Assembly: GCF_000515215.1 (NCBI RefSeq)
Contig: NZ_KI911557.1
Location: 3,219,741 to 3,283,740 of the forward strand
Reading direction: 5' to 3'
DNA: 64,000 bases
DNA from: Methylomonas sp. 11b
Lineage (GTDB): Bacteria > Pseudomonadota > Gammaproteobacteria > Methylococcales > Methylomonadaceae
Position numbers and translations under genes: made by a program. The notes below the pieces were generated by a model. It searched no databases, was not told the origin of the DNA, and worked only from the letters and a program-made list of their open reading frames with translations. Positions 25,465 to 35,269 of this stretch are shown here, piece by piece. Numbering within the stretch: the first letter of the stretch is position 1; every line of letters begins with the position of its first letter.

Positions 25465-25896
25465 CTAGGAACGCTTGCGCCAGACGATAATGCCGGTGGC
25501 CAGCGAGATTTCCCTTAGAAAACACAGCAAACCGCCAATTAACGCCAACATCGCCGCGATAAACAATAAGGAAACCGCATCGGACAAATCGATGGCAAAC
25601 TCCACGCCTACGAACATAGCGACGATGGACATACAAACCAGTAAGGCGCAAGTGGTACACAAGGTAATGGACCAATGAGTCCAATGCGCTCGCCGCGCAA
25701 GCGTCCGCATCTCGACATGGTGCGCTTCGGCTTCGACGCCTTTTAGCTCGCCTAGTAAGCGAAACCGGTCCACAGTTCGGCCCAGGCGGCTGGTCAGCAC
25801 CCCGAGAATGCCGGCCACACCCGTCAACAGAAACACTGGAGCGACTGCCTGTTGAATCACATGAGCAACGGTTGGTATGTTGGCTATGACATCCAT
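25465..25896 (-). CDS. DUF2721 membrane protein
   Basis: A 143-residue protein with three predicted membrane helices (VAPVFLLTGVAGILGVLTSR, a central WSITLCTTCALLVCMSIVAM and LLFIAAMLALIGGLLCFL) and the conserved LGRTVDRFRLL between the first two. This is the DUF2721 family, function unknown. ATG 25896 is chosen because the protein then begins at the family's first helix; upstream codons show no family resemblance. Confidence 0.8.
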   Translation of the reverse strand: MDVIANIPTVAHVIQQAVAPVFLLTGVAGILGVLTSRLGRTVDRFRLLGELKGVEAEAHHVEMRTLARRAHWTHWSITLCTTCALLVCMSIVAMFVGVEFAIDLSDAVSLLFIAAMLALIGGLLCFLREISLATGIIVWRKRS

Positions 25897-26066
25897 AATG
25901 ATGATCCGCAAAGTTAAGAATTTAAAAAATACCCTATCCTCTAGGACATGCGAAACGGCAAATTTGTCGATTATCGAATAATTTAAACAGGCGTGTTGCA
26001 TTTAAACGGTGTCCGGTTACAGTGGCCGATCCGATAAATTCGACCGCCAATCTCACGGAGTACCGC

Positions 26067-27140
26067 GTGTTTACCGTCAAATCATGCAAATTTGCCCTGA
26101 AAGGGCTTATCCTCAGCCAGCTGCTTTTCACGCCGACCCTGGCCGCTCCCGTCTCACCTATGTACCGGCCTTCCTCGGCGCTGACCGGTCATGATCTGGC
26201 GGTCATCGTCAACGACGCCGACCCGTTAAGTGTGGAAATTGCCGCTTATTACCAAAAACAGCGGCAAATTCCAGCCGAGCAGATGATACATGTGCGGTTT
26301 GCGCCGAAACAGGCGGTGTTGTCCAAACAACAATTCGAACAGGTTAAACAGGAAGTCGATCAAAAAACGCCGGCGCATGTACAGGCCTTTGCCTTGACCT
26401 GGCTACAACCGTTTCGCGTCGATTGCATGTCTATCACCACGGCCTTCGCGGCCGGTTTTAGCGAATCATTTTGCGCGAAAGGCTGCGTTCAAACCCATAG
26501 CAGCCCTTATTTCACCTCCGAAACCGATAAACCGTTTAAAACGCACGGCTGGCGGCCCACCATGGCCGTGGCGGGTAAAACCTTCGCGGAGGCGAAAAGA
26601 CTGATCGATACCGGTGTTGCCTCGGATTATTCGCATCCGCGAGGCTCGGCATATCTGTTAAAAACCTCGGACCAGGCGCGTAGCTCCAGAGCGGTAATGT
26701 TTCCGAAAGTGGCCGAATCGTTAAGCAGTTTCTGGCCGGTGAATTATCTGGAGCAAGACTACATTGAAGGCCGCCAGGACGTGATGTTTTATTTCACCGG
26801 TCTGACCAAAGTGCCGCATCTGGCGGATAACCGCTATTTACCAGGCGCCGTTGCCGATCATCTTACCTCCGCGGGCGGTGTGATGTCGGGGAGTGACCAG
26901 ATGAATATCACCGAATGGCTGAGCGCTGGCGCTACTGCCAGCTATGGCGCGGTCGTGGAACCCTGTAATTTCCCGGCCAAATTTCCCAACCCCGGCGTAT
27001 TAATGTATTTCTATCTGCGTGGCAGCAGTTTGATCGAAGCGTATTGGAAAAGCGTCGCCCAACCCGGCCAGGGCATTTTTGTCGGCGAACCGCTAGCGAA
27101 ACCGTTTGCCTATCAAGCACACCAAACGCCGGCGAACTAA
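26067..27140 (+). CDS. TIGR03790-family secreted protein
   Basis: A 357-residue protein of the TIGR03790 family (function unknown). The family signature is LAVIVNDADPLSVEIAAYYQ with KQRQIPAEQMIHV after a signal peptide (CKFALKGLILSQLLFTPTLA). Later conserved parts are FALTWLQPFRVDCMSITTAF and GASYGAVVEPCNFP-type sequence near residue 300. GTG at 26067 has GGAG eight bases upstream and gives a clean signal peptide; ATG 26022 in frame is an alternative without one. It ends overlapping the convergent cyclase gene by four bases. Confidence 0.82.
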   Translation: MFTVKSCKFALKGLILSQLLFTPTLAAPVSPMYRPSSALTGHDLAVIVNDADPLSVEIAAYYQKQRQIPAEQMIHVRFAPKQAVLSKQQFEQVKQEVDQKTPAHVQAFALTWLQPFRVDCMSITTAFAAGFSESFCAKGCVQTHSSPYFTSETDKPFKTHGWRPTMAVAGKTFAEAKRLIDTGVASDYSHPRGSAYLLKTSDQARSSRAVMFPKVAESLSSFWPVNYLEQDYIEGRQDVMFYFTGLTKVPHLADNRYLPGAVADHLTSAGGVMSGSDQMNITEWLSAGATASYGAVVEPCNFPAKFPNPGVLMYFYLRGSSLIEAYWKSVAQPGQGIFVGEPLAKPFAYQAHQTPAN

Positions 27141-28534
27141 TCGCGCGCGACATCCGCTTCATCATCGGCGACGACAAGCCGATTGCGGCCGGCTTCCTTG
27201 GCGACATAAAGTGCCTGGTCGGCACGGTTTAACAGATCGAGCCGATTGCCGCCATGGACCGGATAAATCGCCACACCTATCGATACGGTGACTTGCGGCA
27301 ACTGATGATTACCGAATTTTAGCGACAAGCTTTCGATGGCCGCACGCAATGCTTCGAGGCGTTGCAAAATTTTATCCGGCTGGATTTCGGTGGTGACCAC
27401 CACAAATTCTTCACCGCCAAAACGGCACACCATGTCGCTACCTTCCCGAAAGCCGTTCATCAATTGCGCGGTTTTCTTCAATACTTCATCGCCGGCATCG
27501 TGGCCGTAGTTATCGTTGAAGGTTTTAAAATGATCGATGTCGATCATCGCCACGGCCAGCATTTTGCCGCTGCGGCTCATCCGCAACAGTTCTCTATCCA
27601 GCACTTCTTCCAGAAAGCGCCGATTGAACAGACCTGTGAGCGGATCGCGGATCGATAATTCGTGCAATTCCTCGCGCAGGGTCAAATTGGCCAAAGCCAG
27701 CCGGGCGCTGTCGGCTGTGGCTTCGGCTATCGACAGCTCGCGTTGAATATCTTCCGGGGTTTCGCTGGCAAAACGAGATTCGATGTAAATCAAGCCCAAG
27801 GCCCGCGAATGGGCCAATAGCGGAATGCAGAGATAAGGATAGCTCCCTTGCTTTACATGACCGCAGACCGGGTTGATGCTTTGGCCGACCCGCGCCATGT
27901 GAATACAACCACGCCGCATGCCCCAACATTCATCCGGGGTAAACACCGTTTCCAGCTCGCTTTCGCTGCTGCCCCAGGCATCGACGAGCACCAGCGAGTT
28001 ACCGGCGGCATCCAGCATATAAAGACCGCCAACGGAACCGGCAAACAAGCGCACCAAGGCTGCTTTAATGATCGGATAGGCCTCGTCCATTTTTTGGCAG
28101 CTCTGCAAAAGATCGGTCATTTCGCGGATCAATTGCATATGCAAAATCGCGGATTCCAATTCGGTTTGGGCTTTTTTTAACGCGGTAACGTCCCTGGCTG
28201 CGGCAAAAATCCCGGCGACATCACCGTTCTCATCCCGATAAACCGAGGCGTTGTACATCACTTCGGTGATCTGGCCGGAGGTATGGCAGATAGCCAGCGG
28301 GTAATCGGTGACTTTGCCTTGCGAAAACGCCAAGCGATAACCGTCGCGGGCTTTTTGCGGATCGGTAAAGTAGTTGGAAAAATCGCTGCCGATCAACTGT
28401 TGGCGCGGCACGCCGGTGACTTTTTCGGTAGCGCTGTTCACGTCCATGATCTTGCCGTCGGCGTTGATAGTCACCAGCGGATCGAGACTGGCCTCGATCA
28501 GACTACGCGCGTAGGAAGTTTTCACGCTCTTCAT
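27137..28534 (-). CDS. PAS-GAF diguanylate cyclase
   Basis: A 465-residue soluble signalling protein: PAS domain (about 10-125, SLIEASLDPLVTINADGKIM), GAF-like domain (about 145-290) and GGDEF domain (about 300-460). The active-site loop is intact (CRFGGEEFVVV), so it should make cyclic di-GMP from two GTP. The product-inhibition site RxxD normally just upstream reads EGSD, so feedback inhibition at that site is probably lost. ATG 28534 is chosen; a GTG three codons upstream is possible. The ligands of PAS and GAF are unknown. Confidence 0.88.
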   Translation of the reverse strand: MKSVKTSYARSLIEASLDPLVTINADGKIMDVNSATEKVTGVPRQQLIGSDFSNYFTDPQKARDGYRLAFSQGKVTDYPLAICHTSGQITEVMYNASVYRDENGDVAGIFAAARDVTALKKAQTELESAILHMQLIREMTDLLQSCQKMDEAYPIIKAALVRLFAGSVGGLYMLDAAGNSLVLVDAWGSSESELETVFTPDECWGMRRGCIHMARVGQSINPVCGHVKQGSYPYLCIPLLAHSRALGLIYIESRFASETPEDIQRELSIAEATADSARLALANLTLREELHELSIRDPLTGLFNRRFLEEVLDRELLRMSRSGKMLAVAMIDIDHFKTFNDNYGHDAGDEVLKKTAQLMNGFREGSDMVCRFGGEEFVVVTTEIQPDKILQRLEALRAAIESLSLKFGNHQLPQVTVSIGVAIYPVHGGNRLDLLNRADQALYVAKEAGRNRLVVADDEADVARD

Positions 28535-28580
28535 TGGCGCCACTTAATTACGGCGAAAATTCGGAAGTGGACGACAACAC

Positions 28581-29183
28581 CTATCTAAACGCCTCGCCCC
28601 ATTGCCCCAGATAAAATCGCTGCTCCAAAGCCACGCGGCTGCGTTCCGCCTGCTCGCCGGCTTGAAAGTCTTCGGCTAAGGATCTCGTCTCCCCTTGATA
28701 GCCCAACGCCAACATCGCCATCGGCGTGCAGTCGTCAGGCAAATTCAGCACTTGTCGGGCTTTATCGGCATCGAAACCGCCCATTTGATGGGTAATCAAG
28801 CCTAATGCATTGGCTTGCAGGCACAAACTCAAGGAGGCAGCGCCGGTATCGTAAGCGGCAAAGCGGTTGGCTTTGCCGTTGTGATTGAAATTCTGCATCG
28901 CCACCGTCAAGATCAACACTGGGGCATTTTTGGCCCACAGCTGATTTTTTTCGACAATCACCGATAAGGCATTTTGCCAGGCGGCGAGATTGCTGGATTT
29001 GTCGCAAACCACAAAGCGCCAGGGTTGGTCGTTAAAACAGGACGGCGCCCAACGTGCGGCCTCCAAAACGGCGGTCAAATCCTGATGGCTTACCGCTTTA
29101 TCCGGATCGAAAGCCCGCGGGCTCCAGCGGCTGGCGATTAAGTCGTGGATGTCTACCTGAGTAGTGGCGCGTTTATGTTGCAT
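28581..29183 (-). CDS. Nitroreductase-family protein
   Basis: A 200-residue FMN-binding protein with the family's N-terminal IASRWSPRAFDPDKAVSHQD, APSCFNDQPWRFVVCD and C-terminal MLALGYQGE. It probably reduces nitro or quinone compounds, or serves in flavin chemistry, using NAD(P)H. GAGGGG lies nine bases before the ATG. It sits alone between the cyclase and ileS on the opposite strand to ileS. Confidence 0.87.
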   Translation of the reverse strand: MQHKRATTQVDIHDLIASRWSPRAFDPDKAVSHQDLTAVLEAARWAPSCFNDQPWRFVVCDKSSNLAAWQNALSVIVEKNQLWAKNAPVLILTVAMQNFNHNGKANRFAAYDTGAASLSLCLQANALGLITHQMGGFDADKARQVLNLPDDCTPMAMLALGYQGETRSLAEDFQAGEQAERSRVALEQRFYLGQWGEAFR

Positions 29184-29510
29184 GGCTGAGCCCCTCGTGT
29201 GTGCTTAAGTAATTTTTAGCGCGTGCCGAAGCGGCCTATTACCAACCGTGTGCCACGCATAAACCCGCCGGTAAATTTCGTAAATCAGCAAACCGGATAC
29301 GGCAACGGATGGTAACTCGCCAACGCCGCTCCGTCCATTTTTAGCACGGTTCGCCGCCAAGCGCCGAGTAGGCTTTATGCCGCTTGGCACTTGGTGCTAA
29401 AATCGCGCGTTTACTATCATCCTTAGAATCATTCGGCTAATCGGCGCAACCGTTATTTTCAGCGGCCTAAGTCCGCAACCCAGCCGCTGGAATGCAACGC
29501 AGACAACATC
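29184..29510 (+). promoter_or_regulatory. ileS upstream region
   Basis: A 327-base gap between the divergent nitroreductase and ileS genes. ribF, the usual gene before ileS in gammaproteobacteria, is absent. TAAAAT near 29397 is a candidate -10 without a good -35. I see no RNA gene or other coding region. Confidence 0.35.
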
Positions 29511-32342
29511 ATGACCATGGATTACAAACTAACCCTGAACCTCCCCAAGACCGAGTTTGCGATGAAAGCCAATCTGGCGCAACGCGAACCGGAGATGCTG
29601 AAAAAATGGAACGAAAACCAGCTGTATCAAAAAATTCGCGAGGTTTGCGCCGGCCGGCCTAAATTTGTTTTGCACGACGGCCCTCCTTACGCCAACGGCG
29701 CAATTCACATCGGCCACGCGGTAAATAAGGTGTTGAAGGACATCATCGTCAAATCCAAAACCCTCAGCGGTTTCGATGCGCCTTACGTGCCGGGCTGGGA
29801 TTGCCACGGTTTGCCTATCGAATTGATGGTGGAAAAATCGGTCGGCAAGGCCGGCGTCAAAGTCACGCCCGCCGAGTTTCGAAAGGAATGCCGGGCTTAC
29901 GCGAAAAAACAGGTCAATATTCAAAAAGAAGAATTCATCCGCTTGGGCGTATTGGGCGATTGGGATAATCCTTACTTAACCATGGATTTTGCGTTTGAGG
30001 CCGACATCGTCCGCGCCTTGGGCAAAATCGCCGCCAAAGGCCATCTGAGCAAAGGCGCCAAACCGGTACATTGGTGTACCGATTGCGGCTCGGCGCTCGC
30101 CGAGGCGGAAGTGGAATACGAAGACAAACATTCGCCGGCTATCGATGTGCGCTTCTCGGTGGTGGATGAACATGCATTCATGGAAAAGTGCCACCACGCC
30201 GGCGACCGCGAAGGCAAAGGCCCGCTGTCGGTGGTGATCTGGACCACCACGCCCTGGACGCTGCCAGCCAACCAAGCCGTTGCTTTGAATCCGGATTTGG
30301 AATATGCCGTGGTGCAATGCGAGATCGACGGCCAAACCGAGCGCTTAGTCATCGCCGAAGCCTTGCTCAAAGATGCTGTACTCCGTTACGGCATCGGCGA
30401 ACATCACATCGTCGGTTACTGCAAAGGCGCGGCCCTGGAAAACCAATTGCTGCAACATCCTTTTTACGACCGGCAAGTACCTATCATCCTTGGCGACCAC
30501 GTCACCACCGATGCGGGTACCGGTGCGGTGCATACCGCCCCCGGTCACGGCCAGGAAGACTATGTGGTTGGTATGAAATACGGTCTGCCGGTGGACAATC
30601 CGGTCGGCAGCAACGGCGTATTTTTACCCAGCACCGAACTGTTCGCCGGTCTGCATGTGTTCACCGCCAACGAAAAAGTGCTGGAAGTCTTGCGCGAGCG
30701 CGGCAAATTACTGCATCACCACGCCTTGCTGCACAGCTATCCGCATTGCTGGCGCCACAAAACCCCGATCATTTTCCGCGCCACCCCGCAATGGTTCATC
30801 TCCATGGAGAAAAACGGCCTGCGCGACACGGCTTTGAATGAAGTCAAACGCGTAGACTGGATCCCCGATTGGGGCCAAGCCCGTATCGAAGCGATGCTGA
30901 ATAACCGTCCTGACTGGTGTATCTCCCGCCAACGCACCTGGGGCGTACCAATCGCCTTTTTCGTGCATAAAGAAACGGGCGAACTGCACCCGCGTACCGG
31001 CGAGTTAATCGAGCAGGTCGCCAAACGTATCGAACAACAAGGCATAGACGCCTGGTTTGAACTGGATGCGGCCGAGCTGATCGGTACCGATGCCGAGCAT
31101 TATCAAAAAATGACCGACACGCTGGATGTCTGGTTTGATTCCGGCGTGACCCACGCGGCGGTTTTGGAGCGGCGCGAACAACTGCGCTTCCCTGCCGACC
31201 TGTATCTGGAAGGCTCGGATCAGCATCGCGGCTGGTTCCAGTCCTCGTTGCTGGCGTCGGTAGCGATGAACGACGTCGCGCCGTACAAACAAGTCTTGAC
31301 CCACGGCTTTACCGTCGATGCCGAGGGCAAGAAAATGTCCAAATCCAAAGGCAACGTGGTCTTGCCGCAAACCGTGATGAAATCGCTGGGCGCGGACGTA
31401 TTGCGCTTGTGGGTGGCCGGCACCGATTATCGCGGGGAAATGTCAGTATCCGAGGAAATTTTGAAACGCACCTCCGACGGCTATCGGCGTTTGCGCAACA
31501 CCGCCCGCTTCTTGCTCTCCAACTTGGACGGCTTCGATCCGGCGAAACATCTGGTGGCCAAGGACGATTTGCTGGCACTGGACCGCTGGGCGGTCGATAA
31601 AGCCTGGCAGTTGCAGGAAGACATCAAAGCCGCTTACACCGCCTATCAGTTCCAAAGCATTTACCAAAAAGTACTGACCTTCTGCAGCATAGACTTGGGC
31701 GGCTTTTACCTGGACATCATCAAGGACCGCCAATACACCGCCAAGGAAGATTGTCTGGCCCGGCGTTCCGCGCAAACCGCGATGTACCATGTCATCGAAG
31801 CTCTGACCCGCTGGCTGGCGCCTATCACCAGCTACACCGCCGACGAATTATGGCAATTCATTCCCGGCCAACGCGGCGAATCGGTGTTTCTGGAAACCTG
31901 GTACGAAGGCTTGTTCCCGCTGGACACCAACGCAGCTATCAGCCGCGACACCTGGGACAAAGTAATGGCAGTGCGTACCGTGGTTTCCAAGGAACTGGAG
32001 CAATTGCGCGGCAAAGGCGCCATCGGCGCGTCTCTAAATGCGGAAGTGGAGCTGTATTGCGACGAAGCTTATGGCGCGGAGCTGAACAAACTAGCCAGCG
32101 AGCTGCATTTTGTCTTTATCACCTCCAACGCCGGCGTTGCCGACATGCAATTCTGCCCGGACGATGCGGTAGCGACCGAACTGGACGGCGTGAAACTGAA
32201 AGTAACGGTATCCGAGCATCCTAAATGCGTACGTTGCTGGCACCAACGCTACGACATCGGCGAAAACCCTGAGCATCCAGAATTGTGCGGACGCTGCGTG
32301 GAAAACGTCGCCGGCAATGGCGAGATCCGTCGTTATGCTTAA
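29511..32342 (+). CDS. ileS: Isoleucyl-tRNA synthetase
   Basis: A 943-residue class I synthetase charging tRNA-Ile. The ATP-binding HIGH motif is in [15 protein letters not shown] (about residues 62-76) and KMSKSKGN lies near residue 608; the editing domain and C-terminal zinc site [20 protein letters not shown] then CGRC are complete. It has the bacterial length. Two ATGs (29511 and 29517) are possible starts; neither has a clear ribosome site. lspA overlaps the 3' end, the classic ileS-lspA pair. Confidence 0.96.
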   Translation: MTMDYKLTLNLPKTEFAMKANLAQREPEMLKKWNENQLYQKIREVCAGRPKFVLHDGPPYANGAIHIGHAVNKVLKDIIVKSKTLSGFDAPYVPGWDCHGLPIELMVEKSVGKAGVKVTPAEFRKECRAYAKKQVNIQKEEFIRLGVLGDWDNPYLTMDFAFEADIVRALGKIAAKGHLSKGAKPVHWCTDCGSALAEAEVEYEDKHSPAIDVRFSVVDEHAFMEKCHHAGDREGKGPLSVVIWTTTPWTLPANQAVALNPDLEYAVVQCEIDGQTERLVIAEALLKDAVLRYGIGEHHIVGYCKGAALENQLLQHPFYDRQVPIILGDHVTTDAGTGAVHTAPGHGQEDYVVGMKYGLPVDNPVGSNGVFLPSTELFAGLHVFTANEKVLEVLRERGKLLHHHALLHSYPHCWRHKTPIIFRATPQWFISMEKNGLRDTALNEVKRVDWIPDWGQARIEAMLNNRPDWCISRQRTWGVPIAFFVHKETGELHPRTGELIEQVAKRIEQQGIDAWFELDAAELIGTDAEHYQKMTDTLDVWFDSGVTHAAVLERREQLRFPADLYLEGSDQHRGWFQSSLLASVAMNDVAPYKQVLTHGFTVDAEGKKMSKSKGNVVLPQTVMKSLGADVLRLWVAGTDYRGEMSVSEEILKRTSDGYRRLRNTARFLLSNLDGFDPAKHLVAKDDLLALDRWAVDKAWQLQEDIKAAYTAYQFQSIYQKVLTFCSIDLGGFYLDIIKDRQYTAKEDCLARRSAQTAMYHVIEALTRWLAPITSYTADELWQFIPGQRGESVFLETWYEGLFPLDTNAAISRDTWDKVMAVRTVVSKELEQLRGKGAIGASLNAEVELYCDEAYGAELNKLASELHFVFITSNAGVADMQFCPDDAVATELDGVKLKVTVSEHPKCVRCWHQRYDIGENPEHPELCGRCVENVAGNGEIRRYA

Positions 32343-32814
32343 GTGGTTGTGGATTTCTGCGGTGACGCTGGTGCTGGATCAGGCCAGCAAACTGGCGGTA
32401 GACGGCTCGATGCAGTTGTTCGAGTCGATTCCGCTGATTCCCTACTTCAACCTGACCTACGTGCATAACACCGGCGCGGCGTTCAGCTTCCTGGCTCAAG
32501 CCGGCGGCTGGCAGCGCTGGCTGTTTGCTGGCTTGGCGGTAGTGATGAGCAGCATCATCGCCGTCTGGCTGTATCGCCTGCAAAAGCACGAGACCTTGAT
32601 GGCTGTTGCTTTATCGTTGGTATTGGGTGGTGCCATCGGCAATCTGATCGACCGGGTAGCTTACGGTTATGTGATCGACTTTCTGGATGTTTATTACCAG
32701 GACTGGCACTGGCCGGCGTTCAATATTGCTGATTCGGCGATTTGTATTGGGGTGGGGTTGATGTTGTTGGAGAGTTTTGGCTTTGGGCGCAAAGCCGTGG
32801 ACGTTTTGGAATAG
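32335..32814 (+). CDS. lspA: Lipoprotein signal peptidase
   Basis: A 159-residue membrane aspartyl protease that removes signal peptides from prolipoproteins. It has four membrane helices and the two catalytic Asp motifs ([12 protein letters not shown] and [11 protein letters not shown]), with [11 protein letters not shown] and VLDQASKL conserved. ATG 32335 overlaps the ileS stop by eight bases, so translation is coupled; an in-frame upstream start at 32317 adds residues not seen in the family. Confidence 0.95.
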   Translation: MLKWLWISAVTLVLDQASKLAVDGSMQLFESIPLIPYFNLTYVHNTGAAFSFLAQAGGWQRWLFAGLAVVMSSIIAVWLYRLQKHETLMAVALSLVLGGAIGNLIDRVAYGYVIDFLDVYYQDWHWPAFNIADSAICIGVGLMLLESFGFGRKAVDVLE

Positions 32815-32870
32815 GCTTTTCGAATTACTTTTTGATCAAACGTTAGCCAAAAACTGTGAATTCTGCTTAT

Positions 32871-32905
32871 TTCCCCTCTTTGGAAAAGAGGGGCTAGGGG
32901 AGATT
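32871..32905 (+). repeat. Short hairpin repeat downstream of lspA
   Basis: CCCCTCTT and AAGAGGGG form an 8-bp stem around four bases, followed by a second GGGGAGA half. It lacks a T-run on this strand, so it is more like a dispersed intergenic repeat than a terminator. Confidence 0.45.
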
Positions 32906-32917
32906 GTCAAGTCTGAG

Positions 32918-33174
32918 GTGTCGCTAGCGCGACAGCTGGTTTTAATGTCGGGTCTCGGCCCGACAGCCGAGATACTTTCTTTTGCTTGGCCAAAAGAAAG
33001 TATCCAAAGAAAATGCCACCCGGATGCCGCTTATTCCCTGCGCTCCTCGCTTTTGAACGGGGTTGCCGAAAGGGGCTTCCTGCCCCTTCGGCAACGCGAT
33101 GCATCCCTGCATCGCCCCTGCGGGCTGTTCCGTTCAAAAGCTCCGGTGCTTCGGCGCGGCATGCGGGAGAAACC
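32918..33174 (+). repeat. Complex intergenic repeat, copy A (inverted relative to B and C)
   Basis: About 257 bp. Contains internal palindromes: GTCGCTAGCGCGAC, TCTCGGCCCGACAGCCGAGA, ACTTTCTTTTGCTTGGCCAA with AAGAAAGT, and GCCGAAAGGGGC with GCCCCTTCGGC. The same blocks appear in reverse order and strand at 35270-35597 and 37612-37985. It encodes no convincing protein. It sits directly upstream of the avcD promoter. Confidence 0.85.
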
Positions 33175-33198
33175 AAACACCTTAAATTAGTTTTTTTA

Positions 33199-33227
33199 TT
33201 GGCAATCCATAAGAATTACTCTAGATT
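33199..33227 (+). promoter_or_regulatory. Probable promoter of the AvcD-like gene
   Basis: TTGGCA and TAGATT with a 17-base spacer, 73 bases before the start codon. The 5' leader (about 33234-33299) is AT-rich. In Vibrio an inhibitory RNA (AvcI) is encoded just upstream of avcD; this leader is shorter than that RNA and I cannot recognise a counterpart. Confidence 0.5.
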
Positions 33228-33299
33228 GTAGACTGTTAGCGAAGTTAGAAAATACATCATTCCAGGTTGATTTATTTATACAAAACCAACAGTAAACTA

Positions 33300-34886
33300 A
33301 TGAAAAAAAACAATAACGAACAAACTGCTGTTCAATCAGAAGAATCAGCATCAGCTGCTATCAAATTATCTCCTCTTACACCACTTGAACACCCTGAATT
33401 GGTTTTTGGATTGGTTGGCCCCGTTGGTGTTAATCTTGATCCAGTTATTTCTTGTTTAAAAAAAGAACTAAAGCAACTGAATTACAAACCAAAAGTCATT
33501 CGGTTAAGCAGGCAAATCGGAGCATTTTTTAATACAGATCATAGCCATGAACCAGAGGACGTCAGAATTACTAAGTTGATGGATGAAGGGACTAAACTTA
33601 GATCAGAAAGTGAAAGAGGGGATGCTGTTGCTCTTTTAGGCGTGATGGAAATTAAACGGATTAGAGATGAAGAATTAAATGGGTCATCTGAATCCAACGC
33701 ATACATTTTGAACTCATTAAAGCATCCTCACGAAATTGAGACTTTGCGAAACATCTATGGTAAAGGCTTTTTTCTTATCTCTGTGTATTCCCCAAGAGAT
33801 CTGCGTGTTACTGCCTTAGCAGACCGAATACTTAGATCGCAATTTAGTTCTGGTACCAATGCCAGATCGAAAGCAGAAGAAATTGTCGAACGGGATGAGG
33901 TGGAAGAAAGTACAGCTCTTGGTCAAGATGTAAAAGATGCATTTCCGCTCGCCGATCTTTTTGTAGATAGCAGAAACAGAGCATCCCTCGAAAAACAGAT
34001 TAATCGATTTCTTGAGTTGTTATTTGGCAATGTTTTTCACACGCCAACTCGCGACGAACATGGAATGTATTATGCTCGTTCGGCAGCTTTGCGATCCGCC
34101 GATTTGAATAGACAGGTTGGCGCTTCAATACTCAAACCTGAGGGTGACCTCATTGCAGTTGGTTGCAACGAGGTACCTAAATCAGGAGGAGATTTGTATT
34201 GGCCTGGAGACAAAGGTGATGCGAGAGATTTCATAAAAGGGATTGATGCAATGGCTAGCGAACGTGTTCAAGTCCTCGGTGAACTACTTGATAGACTTCA
34301 GAAAAATGGACTACTTTCAGGAGCCTCAGGGAAAAATAGCATATCCAAGTTAGTTCAGGAATTAGTATCTGGAGATAAGAAAGCTATTCTTAAGGGTACT
34401 AGAGTCATGAATTTGCTAGAGTTTGGTCGAAGCGTCCATGCAGAGATGGCTGCATTGATGTCGGCGGCAAGGTTAGGTATCTCTGTTCATAGTGCAACTT
34501 TGTTCTGTACTACATTTCCCTGTCATATGTGTGCTAGGCATATCGTAGCAAGTGGCATCAAAAGAGTTGTCTATGTTGAGCCATATCCAAAAAGTAAAGC
34601 TAAACTTTTACATCAAGACTCTATTAGTGTCGATCCTTCCGTTCCCTCAGTGGATCATGTAAACTTTGAACCGTTTGAAGGAATTGCTCCTCGGCTGTAT
34701 CAGGATTTTTTTGATGCTCGTGACTGTAGGAAGGATTCAGAAGGTCGTGCAATAGATTGGAGAGCCGGATCTCTAAAGCCACGATTTTTAAGGTTTAAGA
34801 TTACGTACATCGATATTGAAACTGCTATTGTTGCACATGAAATCCCTATTCTTGCAGAGAAACTCGGCATAAGTTTTACAAAATAA
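33300..34886 (+). CDS. avcD: AvcD-type anti-phage dC nucleotide deaminase
   Basis: A 528-residue two-domain protein. The N-terminal half (about 30-250) is a P-loop kinase-like domain with a degenerate Walker A (VFGLVGPVGVNLDPVISCLK, lacking the Lys). The C-terminal half is a zinc deaminase: His380-Ala-Glu382 (SVHAEMAALMSAAR) and Pro-Cys408-His-Met-Cys411. This layout and length match the AvcD/dCTP deaminase defence family, which deaminates dCTP and dCMP during infection and starves phages of dC nucleotides. ATG 33300 has no clear ribosome site; TTG 33267 is an alternative. The gene is strikingly AT-rich against its neighbours and flanked by inverted repeats, so it was probably acquired. Confidence 0.9.
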   Translation: MKKNNNEQTAVQSEESASAAIKLSPLTPLEHPELVFGLVGPVGVNLDPVISCLKKELKQLNYKPKVIRLSRQIGAFFNTDHSHEPEDVRITKLMDEGTKLRSESERGDAVALLGVMEIKRIRDEELNGSSESNAYILNSLKHPHEIETLRNIYGKGFFLISVYSPRDLRVTALADRILRSQFSSGTNARSKAEEIVERDEVEESTALGQDVKDAFPLADLFVDSRNRASLEKQINRFLELLFGNVFHTPTRDEHGMYYARSAALRSADLNRQVGASILKPEGDLIAVGCNEVPKSGGDLYWPGDKGDARDFIKGIDAMASERVQVLGELLDRLQKNGLLSGASGKNSISKLVQELVSGDKKAILKGTRVMNLLEFGRSVHAEMAALMSAARLGISVHSATLFCTTFPCHMCARHIVASGIKRVVYVEPYPKSKAKLLHQDSISVDPSVPSVDHVNFEPFEGIAPRLYQDFFDARDCRKDSEGRAIDWRAGSLKPRFLRFKITYIDIETAIVAHEIPILAEKLGISFTK

Positions 34887-34921
34887 ATGAGAAAAATAAA
34901 TATAAGTCCTAAGAGGCACAT

Positions 34922-35098
34922 ATGAAAAAACCAAGTAGCTTCGAGCAACAAATAAACCAAGCACGGAACATCGTTGCCAGCTGGTCACCTTCCCATTTAT
35001 CTAATATGCGTTTAGAAGGGTCTGACATTTTTATGAATCGTCAAACAAACGAAAAGTTGAACCTAAAAAAACATCAAATTACTGGGCAAAATAAATAA
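34922..35098 (+). CDS. 58-residue hypothetical protein after avcD
   Basis: It begins MKKPSSFEQQINQARNIVAS and ends HQITGQNK; the middle reads WSPSHLSNMRLEGSDIF. AGAGG lies seven bases before the ATG at 34922, 35 bases after the avcD stop, and composition matches avcD, so it is probably co-transcribed and arrived with it. It is hydrophilic, with no signal peptide or membrane helix. I recognise no family. It could be an accessory or inhibitor of the deaminase, or unrelated. Confidence 0.6.
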   Translation: MKKPSSFEQQINQARNIVASWSPSHLSNMRLEGSDIFMNRQTNEKLNLKKHQITGQNK

Positions 35099-35133
35099 AG
35101 AAATCATTCTGCATTGTTTGATTACGGCCATAC

Positions 35134-35227
35134 GATGCGCTTATAGGATGCTGCCGAGGCACGAGGCGCATTGATCGCGACCGTTGCGCCTCGCCGCTGG
35201 CTCGGCACAACCTATGGATGCGCAACT
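35134..35227. repeat. Imperfect palindrome (large hairpin)
   Basis: Nested complementary arms: GAGGCGCA with TGCGCCTC around a 14-base loop, CTGCCGAG with CTCGGCA, and outer GATGCGC / GCGC ends. Probably a dispersed REP or MITE-like element. No coding potential. Confidence 0.6.
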
Positions 35228-35269
35228 TTTCGCGTTGATCGTACCAGATTGAATTTCAAATCCGCGGAG

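Noticed and set aside
32907..33176. Open frames of 80-90 codons across the complex repeats
   Set aside because: They recur with the repeat in several frames and strands, have no ribosome sites, and follow the palindromes; they are by-products of repeat structure.
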